Positions 26,298-34,449 of a stretch of DNA of 64,000 nucleotides are shown here, piece after piece. Positions within the stretch are counted from its first letter, which is position 1. Every line of letters starts with the position of its first letter. The notes under the pieces are model-generated. The model saw only the letters and a list, made by a program, of their open reading frames with translations. It ran no database searches and was not told the origin of the DNA. A program made the position numbers and the translations under genes. Source of the DNA: Streptomyces sp. XY006 (lineage in GTDB: Bacteria; Actinomycetota; Actinomycetes; Streptomycetales; Streptomycetaceae); assembly GCF_002237655.1 (NCBI RefSeq), contig NZ_NOKT01000017.1, forward strand, positions 62,001 to 126,000, written 5' to 3'.

Positions 26298-27317
26298 TCA
26301 CGCGTACAGGGCGGGTTTCGCGGCCAGTTCGACCTCGATGCGGCCGCCGTCCTCCAGGGCCCGCACCCCGGCCTCGCACACCGCCGCCGCGGCGTAGCCG
26401 TCCCAGGCGCTCGGGCCGGTGACCACGCCGCGGCGGGTGGCGTCGACCCAGGCCTGGACCTCGCGGTCGTAGGCCGTCTCGAAGCGCTCCGTCCAGTCCT
26501 GGGCGATGGTGCCGCCCCAGCGGCCGGCCATGTGGGTGACCAGGGCGTGGCCGTCGCCGATGCGGGCGGTGCCGCGTTCGCAGACCAGCTCGGCCTGGAC
26601 CTGGTAGCCGAAGCCGCAGTTGACGAAGATCTCGACGTCGCTGAGGGCGCCGCCGTCGGTCTCGAAGACGACGAACTGCGGGTCCTGCAGCCCGTCCGGG
26701 GCGCTGGCGGAGGGGGTCGGGCGCAGCACCGTGACCGCCGTGATCTCGTGGCCCAGCAGCCAGCGCGTCGCGTCGGCCTCGTGGGCAACGGAGTCGGTGA
26801 CGAGCATGGAGCTGGTGAAGAAGGGCGGGCTGGCGACGTTGCGGTGCCGGTTGTGCAGCATCAGCGGGCGGCCCAGCTGACCGGTCGTCAGCAGGGCTTT
26901 CAGCCTGGCGTACTCGGGGTCGTAGCGGCGCATGAAGCCGACCTGGACGCGGCGGTGGCCGAGGCGCAGTTCGGCTTCGAGGACCCGCAGGGCGGAGGCC
27001 GCGTCGGGGGTGAGCGGCTTCTCGCACAGCACGGGCAGATCGCGCTCGAAGGCGGCGAGCAGGGTGGCCTCGTGGGCCGGGCCCGGGGAGGCGATCAGGA
27101 CGGCGTCGACGCCGTCGGCCGCCAGCGCGGCGGCCGGGTCGGTGTGGGCGGTGCAGCCGTCGACGCGGGCGGCGACGGCCTTCGCGCGCTCCGCGTCGAC
27201 GTCCGCGACGGCCACCACCCGGGCTCCGCTGGTGACTTCATGGATGCGGCGCACATGGTCGGCGCCCATCCGTCCGGTACCGATGACCGCGACTCCCAGG
27301 GGGGCGCGCTCCGTCAT
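26298..27317 (-). CDS. iolG: Inositol 2-dehydrogenase (IolG-like)
   Basis: 339-residue Gfo/Idh/MocA dehydrogenase closest in motif pattern to IolG: GVAVIGTGRMGADHVRRIH (Rossmann), VLCEKPLTPD (EKP), VGFMRRYDPEY and the catalytic DSVAHEADATRWLLGHE. It oxidises myo-inositol to scyllo-inosose with NAD+, the first catabolic step. It is the last gene of a five-gene minus-strand operon that encodes the ABC importer and the IolE/IolH-like protein, 18 bp after the latter, which makes the inositol assignment strong. Confidence 0.92.
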   Translation of the reverse strand: MTERAPLGVAVIGTGRMGADHVRRIHEVTSGARVVAVADVDAERAKAVAARVDGCTAHTDPAAALAADGVDAVLIASPGPAHEATLLAAFERDLPVLCEKPLTPDAASALRVLEAELRLGHRRVQVGFMRRYDPEYARLKALLTTGQLGRPLMLHNRHRNVASPPFFTSSMLVTDSVAHEADATRWLLGHEITAVTVLRPTPSASAPDGLQDPQFVVFETDGGALSDVEIFVNCGFGYQVQAELVCERGTARIGDGHALVTHMAGRWGGTIAQDWTERFETAYDREVQAWVDATRRGVVTGPSAWDGYAAAAVCEAGVRALEDGGRIEVELAAKPALYA

Positions 27318-27335
27318 GGCCGTCCTTTCGGGTCG

Positions 27336-28238
27336 TCAGGCGCCGCAGGACCTCAGGAACTTGCGGGTGCGGACCGCGATCGGCAGCGGCTTGTCCGGCT
27401 CGCAGGGGTACATGTCCTGCTCGACGATGGCGAACAGGTCCACGCCGAGCTTCTGGGCGGCCGCCAGGACCGGGCCCAGCTCGGGGACGCCGGCGGGCGG
27501 TTCGCACATCACACCGCGCGCGACGGCCGGGCCGAACGGGACCTCGTTCTTGACGACGTCGGCGAGGATCTCCGGGTCGACCTGCTTGAGGTGCAGATAG
27601 CCGATGCGCTCGCCGTAGGTCTCGATGAGCTTGACGCTGTCGCCGCCGCAGTAGGCGTAGTGCCCGGTGTCCAGGCAGAGGTTGACATGCTTGGAGTCGG
27701 TCGAGTCGAGGAACCGCTCGACGTGCTCGTCGGTGTCGATGTGGGTGTCGGCGTGCGGGTGGACGACGATGTCCAGGCCGTAGGTGTCCTTCACCTCGCG
27801 CCCGAGGCGCTCCATGCCCGTGGTGAGGTTGCGCCACTGCTCGGTGGTGAGCTCCGGCGCCTCCAGGATCTCCGCGGTCTTGTCGTCCCGCCAGAAGGAC
27901 GGGATGACCACCAGGTGCCTGGCGTCCATGGCCTGCGTGAGGGCGGCGACCCGGCTGACCTGCTCCCAGGTGGAGTCCCACTCGGAGGGGCCGCGGTGCA
28001 GTCCGCAGAAGATCGTGCCGGCGGAGACCTTCAGGTTCCGCCGGGTCACCTCGTCGGTGAGCCGGGCCGGGTCGGTGGGCAGGTAGCCGTAGGGGCCGAG
28101 TTCTATCCAGGAGTAGCCGGCCTCGGCGACCTCGTCGAGGAAGCGTTCCCAGGGCACCTGCTGCGGGTCGTCGGGGAACCAGACGCCCCAGGAGTCGGGG
28201 GCGGAGCCGACCCGGATGCGGTCGAGCGCGAGGGCCAT
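27336..28238 (-). CDS. IolE/IolH-like TIM-barrel protein (inosose dehydratase/isomerase type)
   Basis: 300-residue AP-endonuclease-2-type TIM barrel of the sugar phosphate isomerase/epimerase family. It begins RVGSAPDSWGVWFPDD, as in inosose dehydratase-related proteins, and metal-site residues are visible at IELGPYGY, VVHPHADTH, LCLDTGHYAY and LHLKQVD. No other IolE candidate is present, so it likely dehydrates scyllo-inosose to the dione that IolD cleaves; an IolH-like role cannot be excluded. It starts one base after the ABC ATPase stop, with a ribosome site inside that gene. Confidence 0.85.
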   Translation of the reverse strand: MALALDRIRVGSAPDSWGVWFPDDPQQVPWERFLDEVAEAGYSWIELGPYGYLPTDPARLTDEVTRRNLKVSAGTIFCGLHRGPSEWDSTWEQVSRVAALTQAMDARHLVVIPSFWRDDKTAEILEAPELTTEQWRNLTTGMERLGREVKDTYGLDIVVHPHADTHIDTDEHVERFLDSTDSKHVNLCLDTGHYAYCGGDSVKLIETYGERIGYLHLKQVDPEILADVVKNEVPFGPAVARGVMCEPPAGVPELGPVLAAAQKLGVDLFAIVEQDMYPCEPDKPLPIAVRTRKFLRSCGA

Positions 28239-28239
28239 G

Positions 28240-29151
28240 TCAGGACTTTCCTTCCGAGGACGTGGCTACGGGAGCGGTGAGGTCCCCCTCCTCGGGGAGC
28301 TCTTCGACGTCGACGCCGCGGACCTGCGCCAACTCGTGCTTGAGGGAGGCCAGTTCGGCGCCGCCGGCCATGTGGTTGGTCAGCTCTTCGAGGGAGACGT
28401 CACTGCGCGAGGCGGACAGCTCCATGGTGCCGAGGCGCAGCACGCTGAAGTGGTCGCCGACCATGTAGGCGTGGTGCGGGTTGTGGGTGATGAAGATGAC
28501 GCCGAGGCCCTTCTCGCGGGCGGCGGCGATGTACTTCAGCACCACACCGGACTGCTTGACGCCGAGGGCGGCGGTCGGCTCGTCCAGGATGAGGACGCGG
28601 GCGCCGAAGTAGACGGCGCGGGCGATGGCGACGCACTGTCGCTGGCCGCCGGAGAGCGTGCCGATGGGCTGCTCCAGGTCGTCCAGGACGATGCCCATGT
28701 TGCGCAGTTCCTCGTCGGCGGTCCGCTTCATCCTCTCGATGTCGAGACGGCGCACGGGCCAGGGGCCCTTGGTCATCTCGGAGCCGAGGAAGAAGTTGCG
28801 CCACACCGGCATCAGCGGGACGACCGCGAGGTCCTGGTAGACGGTGGCGATGCCCTTGTCGAGGGCCTCGCGCGGGGTGGAGAAGCGCACCGGCTCGCCG
28901 TCGACGAGGAACTCGCCCTCGGTGTGCTGGTGCAGCCCGGAGACGATCTTGATGAGGGTGGACTTGCCGGCGCCGTTGTCGCCCAGGACGCAGGTGACCT
29001 TGCCGGGGTGGACCTCCAGGTCGACGCCGTGCAGGGCGCGGATGTTGCCGTAGGACTTGCCGGCGCCGCGCAGTTCGACGAGGGGGCGCTCCCCCGCGGG
29101 CGGGGTGTCCTTCAGGACGGCACCGTGGGTGCCGGTTTCGTTGCTGGTCAT
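28240..29151 (-). CDS. Sugar (inositol) ABC transporter ATP-binding protein, single NBD
   Basis: 303-residue ABC ATPase with Walker A GDNGAGKST, signature LSGGQRQ, Walker B VLILDEPTAAL and the H-loop FITHNPHH. CUT2-type sugar importers usually have two fused ATPase domains (~500 residues, RbsA-like); this has one, so presumably works as a homodimer, like FrcA-type proteins. Its ATG lies 5 bp after the permease stop, with GGAGG in between. It is in the operon substrate-binding protein - permease - ATPase - IolE-like - IolG, so inositol uptake is the likely job. Confidence 0.92.
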   Translation of the reverse strand: MTSNETGTHGAVLKDTPPAGERPLVELRGAGKSYGNIRALHGVDLEVHPGKVTCVLGDNGAGKSTLIKIVSGLHQHTEGEFLVDGEPVRFSTPREALDKGIATVYQDLAVVPLMPVWRNFFLGSEMTKGPWPVRRLDIERMKRTADEELRNMGIVLDDLEQPIGTLSGGQRQCVAIARAVYFGARVLILDEPTAALGVKQSGVVLKYIAAAREKGLGVIFITHNPHHAYMVGDHFSVLRLGTMELSASRSDVSLEELTNHMAGGAELASLKHELAQVRGVDVEELPEEGDLTAPVATSSEGKS

Positions 29152-29156
29152 CGCGG

Positions 29157-30233
29157 TCACCTCCGGGTCGCCGTGCGCTGGACCCACAGATTGATGAGGA
29201 CGGCGCCGAGGAGCATCACGCCGAGGAAGGCCTTGAACCAGTCGGGGTTCCAGCCGGCGTAGACGATGCCCTGCTGCACCATGCCGAACATGAAGGCGCC
29301 GAAGACCGGGCCGATCGCGGAGCCGTAGCCACCGGTGAGCAGGCAGCCGCCGATGACGGCCGCGGCGATGTAGATGAGCTCCTGGCCCACGCCCTCGCCG
29401 GACTGCACGGTGTTGAAGGAGAACAGCTGGTGCATGCCGACGAACCAGGCGCCGAAGCCGACCAGCATGAACAGGGAGATCTTGGTGAAGGTCACCGGGA
29501 CACCGACGGCGCGCGCCGAGTCCTTGTTGCCGCCGACCGCGAAGATCCAGTTGCCGTACTTGGTGCGCAGCAGCACCCAGGTCGCCAGCGCCGCGAAGAC
29601 CAGCCACCACACGACGGTGATCTTGACGTTGACGCCGCCGACCTCGAAGGACGAGGCGAAGATCTTCTGCGCCTGGGCGAAGCCGTCCATGTCGCTGATG
29701 TCGTCGGTGGCGACGTTGCCCGTGACCAGCTTGGTGATCGCCAGGTTCACGCCCTGGAGGATCAGGAAGGTGCCCAGGGTGACCAGGAAGCTCGGCAGTC
29801 CGGTCTTCACCAGCAGCCAGCCGTTGAAGGCGCCGATGGCCAGCGACACCAGCAGGGCGACGATCACGCCGACCCAGACGTTCATGGTCAGCTGGTAGCT
29901 GAGCATCGACGCGGTCAGCGCCGAGGTGATCACGGCGACACCGGCCGACAGGTCGAACTCGCCGCCGATCATCAGCAGGGCCACGGGCAGCGCCATGATC
30001 CCGATGGTCGACGACTGGTACAGGATGTTCGCCATCGAGCTTCCGTCGCGCACCGGCGGCGCGGCGAACAGGAAGAACACGAGCACGGCGACGGCGCCGA
30101 GGAAGACGCCCACCTCGGGCCGGGCGAGCAGCCGCAGCGCCAGCGGCCGCTGCCGGGTCCGGCCGTCGGACTGCTTGGGGCCGGGGGCCGGCGGTGTGCC
30201 CACCGCCGGCGTGGCCTGCTGGGTCATGCTCAT
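29157..30233 (-). CDS. Sugar (inositol) ABC transporter permease
   Basis: 358-residue integral membrane permease of the branched-chain/ribose type (BPD_transp_2), with about ten hydrophobic helices after a 35-residue polar N-terminus. Typical segments are GGEFDLSAGVAVI and IGGCLLTGGYGSAIGPVFG, which occur in the coupling regions of RbsC-like permeases. The ATG at 30233 overlaps the stop of the substrate-binding gene (ATGA). Confidence 0.93.
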   Translation of the reverse strand: MSMTQQATPAVGTPPAPGPKQSDGRTRQRPLALRLLARPEVGVFLGAVAVLVFFLFAAPPVRDGSSMANILYQSSTIGIMALPVALLMIGGEFDLSAGVAVITSALTASMLSYQLTMNVWVGVIVALLVSLAIGAFNGWLLVKTGLPSFLVTLGTFLILQGVNLAITKLVTGNVATDDISDMDGFAQAQKIFASSFEVGGVNVKITVVWWLVFAALATWVLLRTKYGNWIFAVGGNKDSARAVGVPVTFTKISLFMLVGFGAWFVGMHQLFSFNTVQSGEGVGQELIYIAAAVIGGCLLTGGYGSAIGPVFGAFMFGMVQQGIVYAGWNPDWFKAFLGVMLLGAVLINLWVQRTATRR

Positions 30234-31252
30234 CACCGGGTGCCCTTCGCGGCGAACTCCCCGATCCGGTCGACGTTGGACTTGTCGACGAAGGCCGGGC
30301 CGGTCAGCACGGGCTGCTCGCCGCCGCCGCTGTAGTTGCCGTTGTTCTTGTAGAGCCACAGGCCGTCGACGGCCAGGTAGCCCTGGAGGTAGGGCTGCTG
30401 GTCGACGGCGAACTGGATGGAGTCGTTCTTGATGGCCTTGATGAGGTCCTTGTTGAGGTCGAAGGTGGCGACCTTCGCCTTGCTGCCGGCGTCGGAGACC
30501 GACTGCACCGCGGTCAGCGCGAAGGGGGCGCCGAGGGTGACGACGTAGTCGATCGACGGGTCCTGCTTGAGCTTGGCGGTGATCGTCGACTTCACGGACG
30601 GCATGTCGGTGCCGTTGACGTTCTGCGGGTCGACCTTGCCCTCGAAGGTCTTGGCCACGCCGTCGCAGCGCTGGGTCAGACCGACGTTGCCCTGCTCCTG
30701 CATGACGCAGAGGACCTTCTTGGCGCCGACCTCGTTCAGCTTCTTGCCGAAGGCCTCGCCCGCGACGGACTCGTCCTGGCCGAAGAACTCCAGCAGGTTG
30801 AGGTCCTTCCAGTCGCTCAGGCCGGAGTTGAGACCGACGACGGGTATGCCGGCCTTCTCCGCCTTGCCGACGACGCCCTTGAGCGCGTCCGGCTTGGCGA
30901 GGGTGACCGCGATGCCGTCGACCTTCTGGTCGATCGCGTTCTGGACCAGGTTGGCCTGGTTGCCCGCGTTCGGGTCGGCGGAGTAGATGAGCTTGATGTT
31001 GTCCTTGGCGGCCGCGGCCTCGGCGCCCTTGCGGACGGTGTCCCAGAAGGTGTCACCGGGCGCCTGGTGGGTGACCAGGGCGACGGTCATGCGCGGCGTG
31101 TCGGCCTTGCCGGCCGAGGCGTTCGCGCCGCCTTCCTCGGACTTCTTGCCCCCGGAACTGCTGGAGCAGCCGGCGAGGGTCAGGGCCGCTGCCGCGGCGA
31201 CGGCTACGACGGGCGCGAACCTGCGAGAGCGGGGGTGAGAAGAGCGGTCCAT
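30233..31252 (-). CDS. Sugar (inositol) ABC transporter substrate-binding lipoprotein
   Basis: 339-residue lipoprotein. A basic N-terminus (RSSHPRSRR), hydrophobic core and lipobox LAGC (Cys29) show secretion and lipid anchoring. The mature part is a periplasmic-binding-protein type 1 fold of the ribose/inositol class (MTVALVTHQAPGDTFWDTV; TDMPSVKSTITAKLKQDP). The ATG at 31252 follows AGGAAAG; a GTG at 31264 is also in frame. First gene of the uptake operon, facing iolC across a shared promoter region. Inositol as ligand is inferred from context. Confidence 0.93.
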   Translation of the reverse strand: MDRSSHPRSRRFAPVVAVAAAAALTLAGCSSSSGGKKSEEGGANASAGKADTPRMTVALVTHQAPGDTFWDTVRKGAEAAAAKDNIKLIYSADPNAGNQANLVQNAIDQKVDGIAVTLAKPDALKGVVGKAEKAGIPVVGLNSGLSDWKDLNLLEFFGQDESVAGEAFGKKLNEVGAKKVLCVMQEQGNVGLTQRCDGVAKTFEGKVDPQNVNGTDMPSVKSTITAKLKQDPSIDYVVTLGAPFALTAVQSVSDAGSKAKVATFDLNKDLIKAIKNDSIQFAVDQQPYLQGYLAVDGLWLYKNNGNYSGGGEQPVLTGPAFVDKSNVDRIGEFAAKGTR

Positions 31253-31375
31253 CTTTCCTGGCACCTCACTGTGCTACTGCGGGGGAAAGGAAGGGATCAC
31301 GAAGGGATCCGTGGTCCCGGAGCCTTACGGAGTCCGGATCATGATGCCGCAAACCGACTGTTGCGATGGCACGGG

Positions 31376-31486
31376 ATACAAGTCCCTGCCGCGCCCGCTG
31401 TCAATACTTTGTTAAGACATCATTTCACAAGCAGGTCCGAATGTAAGTACAAAGTGTTGACAGCGCAGCCCTCCGGGACCTACACC
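31376..31486. promoter_or_regulatory. Divergent inositol promoters with 25-nt inverted repeat
   Basis: Arms 31396-31420 and 31441-31465 match at 20 of 25 positions in inverted orientation with a 20-bp spacer. Each arm carries an outward TTGACA: 31457-31462 on plus (18-bp spacer to TACACC, 31481-31486) for iolC, and 31404-31399 on minus (18-bp spacer to TGTATC, 31380-31375) for the importer. Inside the right arm, TGTAAGTACA (31442-31451) is a perfect GntR-style palindrome. The layout fits one regulator controlling both operons. Confidence 0.75.
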
Positions 31487-31574
31487 TGGGAGGCGGCAGG
31501 TCCCGTTCCGCCACGCCCCCACCGTGTCAGGGCGTCCCGGGGCCCGCATCCCCAGCATCCTCAGGAGGTCACGC

Positions 31575-32552
31575 ATGGCCGGGCCGGCACAGTATTTCGA
31601 TGTGATCACGATGGGCCGCATCGGAGTCGACCTGTATCCCCTGCAGAAGGGCGTCCCGCTGGCCGACGTGGAGACTTTCAGGAAGTTCCTGGGAGGTTCG
31701 GCGGCCAACGTGGCGGTCGCCGCCGCCCGGCTCGGACGCCGTACGGCGGTGATCACACGCACCGGCGACGACCCCTTCGGCACCTACCTGCACCAGGAAC
31801 TGAAGGGCTTCGGCGTCGACGACCGCTGGGTCACCCCGGTCGCCGCCCACCCGACGCCCGTCACCTTCTGCGAGATCTTCCCGCCGGACGACTTCCCGCT
31901 GTACTTCTACCGGCGCCCCAAGGCGCCCGACCTGGAGATCCACACCGACGAGCTGGACTTCTTCGCCATCCGCGGGGCCCGGATCTTCTGGATCACCGGC
32001 ACCGGCCTGAGCGAGGAGCCGAGCCGTTCCGCGACGCTCGCCGCCCTCAAGGCCCGCGGCAGGGCCGGCATCACCGTCTTCGACCTGGACTGGCGCCCCA
32101 TGTTCTGGCGCGACCCCGAGCAGGCCCGCCCGTACTACCGCGAGGCCCTGCGCCACGCCACGGTCGCGGTCGGCAACCTCGACGAGTGCGAGATCGCCAC
32201 CGGCGTGCGCGAGCCGCAGGCCTGCGCGGACGCCCTGCTGGAGGCGGGCGTGGAGCTGGCCGTCGTCAAGCAGGGCCCCAAGGGCGTGCTGGCCGTGCAC
32301 CGGGACGGCACCCGGGCCGAGGTGCCGCCGGTGCCGGTCGACGTGGTCAACGGCCTCGGGGCGGGCGACGCCTTCGGCGGCTCGCTCTGCCACGGCCTGC
32401 TCGCCGGCTGGGACCTGGAGCGGACCATGCGCCACGCCAACGCCGCCGGGGCGCTCGTCGCCTCCCGCCTCGCCTGCTCCTCGGCGATGCCCACCGGGTC
32501 CGAGGTCGAGGACCTGCTCGCCGGGGTGCCGTCGCCGAGCCCGAGCCACTGA
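31575..32552 (+). CDS. iolC: 5-dehydro-2-deoxygluconokinase (IolC)
   Basis: 325-residue PfkB-family kinase that phosphorylates 5-dehydro-2-deoxygluconate in inositol catabolism. The family N-terminal motif GGSAANVAVAAARLG and the C-terminal signature VVNGLGAGDAFGGSLCHGL (anion hole and catalytic Asp) are intact. VITMGRIGVDLYPLQ at the start is IolC-typical. The ATG at 31575 follows AGGAGG. First gene of the plus-strand iol operon. Its last codons (PSPSPSH) are the first copy of a 26-bp tandem repeat that continues past the stop. Confidence 0.94.
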   Translation: MAGPAQYFDVITMGRIGVDLYPLQKGVPLADVETFRKFLGGSAANVAVAAARLGRRTAVITRTGDDPFGTYLHQELKGFGVDDRWVTPVAAHPTPVTFCEIFPPDDFPLYFYRRPKAPDLEIHTDELDFFAIRGARIFWITGTGLSEEPSRSATLAALKARGRAGITVFDLDWRPMFWRDPEQARPYYREALRHATVAVGNLDECEIATGVREPQACADALLEAGVELAVVKQGPKGVLAVHRDGTRAEVPPVPVDVVNGLGAGDAFGGSLCHGLLAGWDLERTMRHANAAGALVASRLACSSAMPTGSEVEDLLAGVPSPSPSH

Positions 32553-32649
32553 CGCCGTCGCTGCGCACGAGCCACAGATGCGCGCACGAGCCACAGATGC
32601 CGTCGCTCAGCACAAGCCACAGACGCCGTCGCCGAGCACGAGCCACTGA
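32527..32649. repeat. 26-bp tandem repeat spanning the iolC stop codon
   Basis: Five units of about 26 bp: 32527-32552 (coding end of iolC), 32553-32578, 32579-32597 (19 bp, internally shortened), 32598-32623 and 32624-32649. All share the core CACGAGCCAC with small changes; the first and last units both end ACTGA. The array fills the gap between iolC and the next gene. Confidence 0.88.
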
Positions 32650-32662
32650 AACGGAGCCTTCC

Positions 32663-33541
32663 TTGAACATCGGCATCCCCGACCTCCCCACGGTGCGAGC
32701 CCGGCACCCCGAGGCCGTCGCCGAGGCGGCCGCCCGCCGGGCGCGCCGCCCGCTGATCGGCGACAGCGGCCGGCTGATGATCGTGGCCGCCGACCACCCG
32801 GCGCGCGGCGCCCTGGGAGTCGGCGACCGGCGCCTGGCCATGGCCAACCGCGCCGATCTGCTGGAGCGCCTGTGCACCGCGCTGTCACGGCCCGGTGTCG
32901 ACGGGGTGCTCGCCACCGCCGACATCCTGGAGGACCTGCTCCTGCTCGGCGTGCTGGAGAACAAGGTCGTCATGGGCTCGATGAACCGCGGCGGCCTCGC
33001 CGGGGCCGCCTTCGAGATGGACGACCGCTTCACCGGCCACCGCGCCGAGGACCTCGCCCGGCTCCGCTTCGACGCGGGCAAGCTGCTGGTCCGCATCGAC
33101 TACGACGACCCGGGCTCGCTGACCACGCTGGAGTCCACCGCGCGGGCGATCGACGCGATGGCGGCCCTGCGGCTGCCGCTGTTCGTCGAGCCGTTCCTGT
33201 CCCGCCGGGTCGACGGCAGGGTGCGCAACGACCTGTCCGCCGAGGCCGTCACCAAGTCGATCGCCATCGCCTCGGGCCTGGGCGGCACCTCCGCCTACAC
33301 CTGGCTGAAGCTCCCCGTCACCGACGACCCCGACGACATGGCCGAGGTCCTGGAGACCTCCACGCTGCCCGTCGTCCTGCTCGGCGGCGAGGTCGGCGAC
33401 GACCAGGAGGGCGCCTACGAACGCTGGCGCAAGGCCCTGCGCCTGCCCACCGTCCAGGGCATGGTCGTCGGACGGTCGCTGCTCTACCCGGCCCAGGGCA
33501 GCGTGGAGCAAGCGGTGGACACGGCCGTCGGCCTGTTGTGA
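32663..33541 (+). CDS. Cgl0159-like (beta/alpha)8 aldolase-type protein of iol operon
   Basis: 292-residue class-I-aldolase-like barrel. MIVAADHPARG resembles the phosphate/metal-binding entry of DeoC/FbaB-type aldolases, and WLKLPV holds a candidate Schiff-base Lys. It resembles the Cgl0159 family found in corynebacterial inositol operons. It sits between iolC and iolB, where IolJ (5-dehydro-2-deoxyphosphogluconate aldolase, giving malonate semialdehyde and DHAP) would be expected, and no other aldolase is present, so it probably fills that step. The start is a TTG at 32663 with CGGAG upstream; a GTG at 32693 would lose ten residues. Confidence 0.85.
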   Translation: MNIGIPDLPTVRARHPEAVAEAAARRARRPLIGDSGRLMIVAADHPARGALGVGDRRLAMANRADLLERLCTALSRPGVDGVLATADILEDLLLLGVLENKVVMGSMNRGGLAGAAFEMDDRFTGHRAEDLARLRFDAGKLLVRIDYDDPGSLTTLESTARAIDAMAALRLPLFVEPFLSRRVDGRVRNDLSAEAVTKSIAIASGLGGTSAYTWLKLPVTDDPDDMAEVLETSTLPVVLLGGEVGDDQEGAYERWRKALRLPTVQGMVVGRSLLYPAQGSVEQAVDTAVGLL

Positions 33542-33555
33542 TCCCGGAGGATGCC

Positions 33556-34449
33556 ATGACGTACCACCTTCCCGCCGGCCAGGCGCTCGACGGCCCCTAC
33601 GCCGTCGACGTCACGCCCGAGAAGGCCGGCTGGAGCCACTCGAGCCTGCGGGTGCTTCAGCTGCCGCCGGGCGGCTCCCACAGCTTCGACACCGGTGACA
33701 GCGAGTGGATCGTCGTCCCGCTGAGCGGCGCCTGCACGGTCGCGTGCGCCGACGATTTCGGCCGGGAGACCTTCGAGCTGCACGGCCGCCCCGACGTGTT
33801 CAGCGCGGTGAGCGACTTCGCCTATGTGCCGCGCGACGCCCGCGCGACCGTGACGTCCGCGGCCGGGGGCCGGTTCGCGCTCACCGGCGCGCGCTGCTCG
33901 CGCCGCCTGCCCGCCCGCTACGGCCCGGCCTCCGAGGTGCCCGTGGAACTGCGCGGCACCGGGAACTGCTCGCGGCAGGTCAACAACTTCGGCGCGGCCG
34001 GGGTCTTCGAGTGCGACAAGCTCATCGCGGTCGAGGTGATCACCCCGGGCGGCAACTGGTCGTCCTTCCCGCCGCACAAGCACGACGAGCACCGGCCGGG
34101 CGAGGAGTCCGTGCTGGAGGAGATCTACTACTTCGAGTTCGCCGGCCACGACGGCGTGCCCGGCCTCGGCTACCAGCGCGTGACCCCCTCCGGCCCCGGC
34201 CGCGACACCGACGTGCTGGCCGAGGTCCGCGACGGGGACGTCGTCCTCATCCCGGACGGCTGGCACGGGCCGTCGATGGCCACGCCCGGCCACCACATGT
34301 ACTACCTCAACGTCATGGCGGGCCCGGAGGACGAGCGCGCCTGGCTGATCTGCGACCACCCCGACCACGCCTGGGTCCGCGACACCTGGCCGGACCAGCC
34401 GGCCGATCCCCGGCTGCCCCTCTACACCGCCCCGGAGACTTCCCGATGA
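33556..34449 (+). CDS. iolB: 5-deoxy-glucuronate isomerase (IolB)
   Basis: 297-residue bicupin isomerase converting 5-deoxy-glucuronate to 5-dehydro-2-deoxygluconate. The C-terminal cupin has metal-binding PHKHDEH and EEIYYFEF, then DGWHGPS and YLNVMAG, all diagnostic of IolB. The ATG at 33556 follows CGGAGG. Its TGA overlaps the iolD ATG (ATGA). Confidence 0.95.
   Translation: MTYHLPAGQALDGPYAVDVTPEKAGWSHSSLRVLQLPPGGSHSFDTGDSEWIVVPLSGACTVACADDFGRETFELHGRPDVFSAVSDFAYVPRDARATVTSAAGGRFALTGARCSRRLPARYGPASEVPVELRGTGNCSRQVNNFGAAGVFECDKLIAVEVITPGGNWSSFPPHKHDEHRPGEESVLEEIYYFEFAGHDGVPGLGYQRVTPSGPGRDTDVLAEVRDGDVVLIPDGWHGPSMATPGHHMYYLNVMAGPEDERAWLICDHPDHAWVRDTWPDQPADPRLPLYTAPETSR

Noticed and set aside
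32527..32649. CRISPR or attachment-site array in the iol operon
   Set aside because: Units of 26 bp are contiguous with no unique spacers and overlap the iolC stop; tandem duplication is enough.
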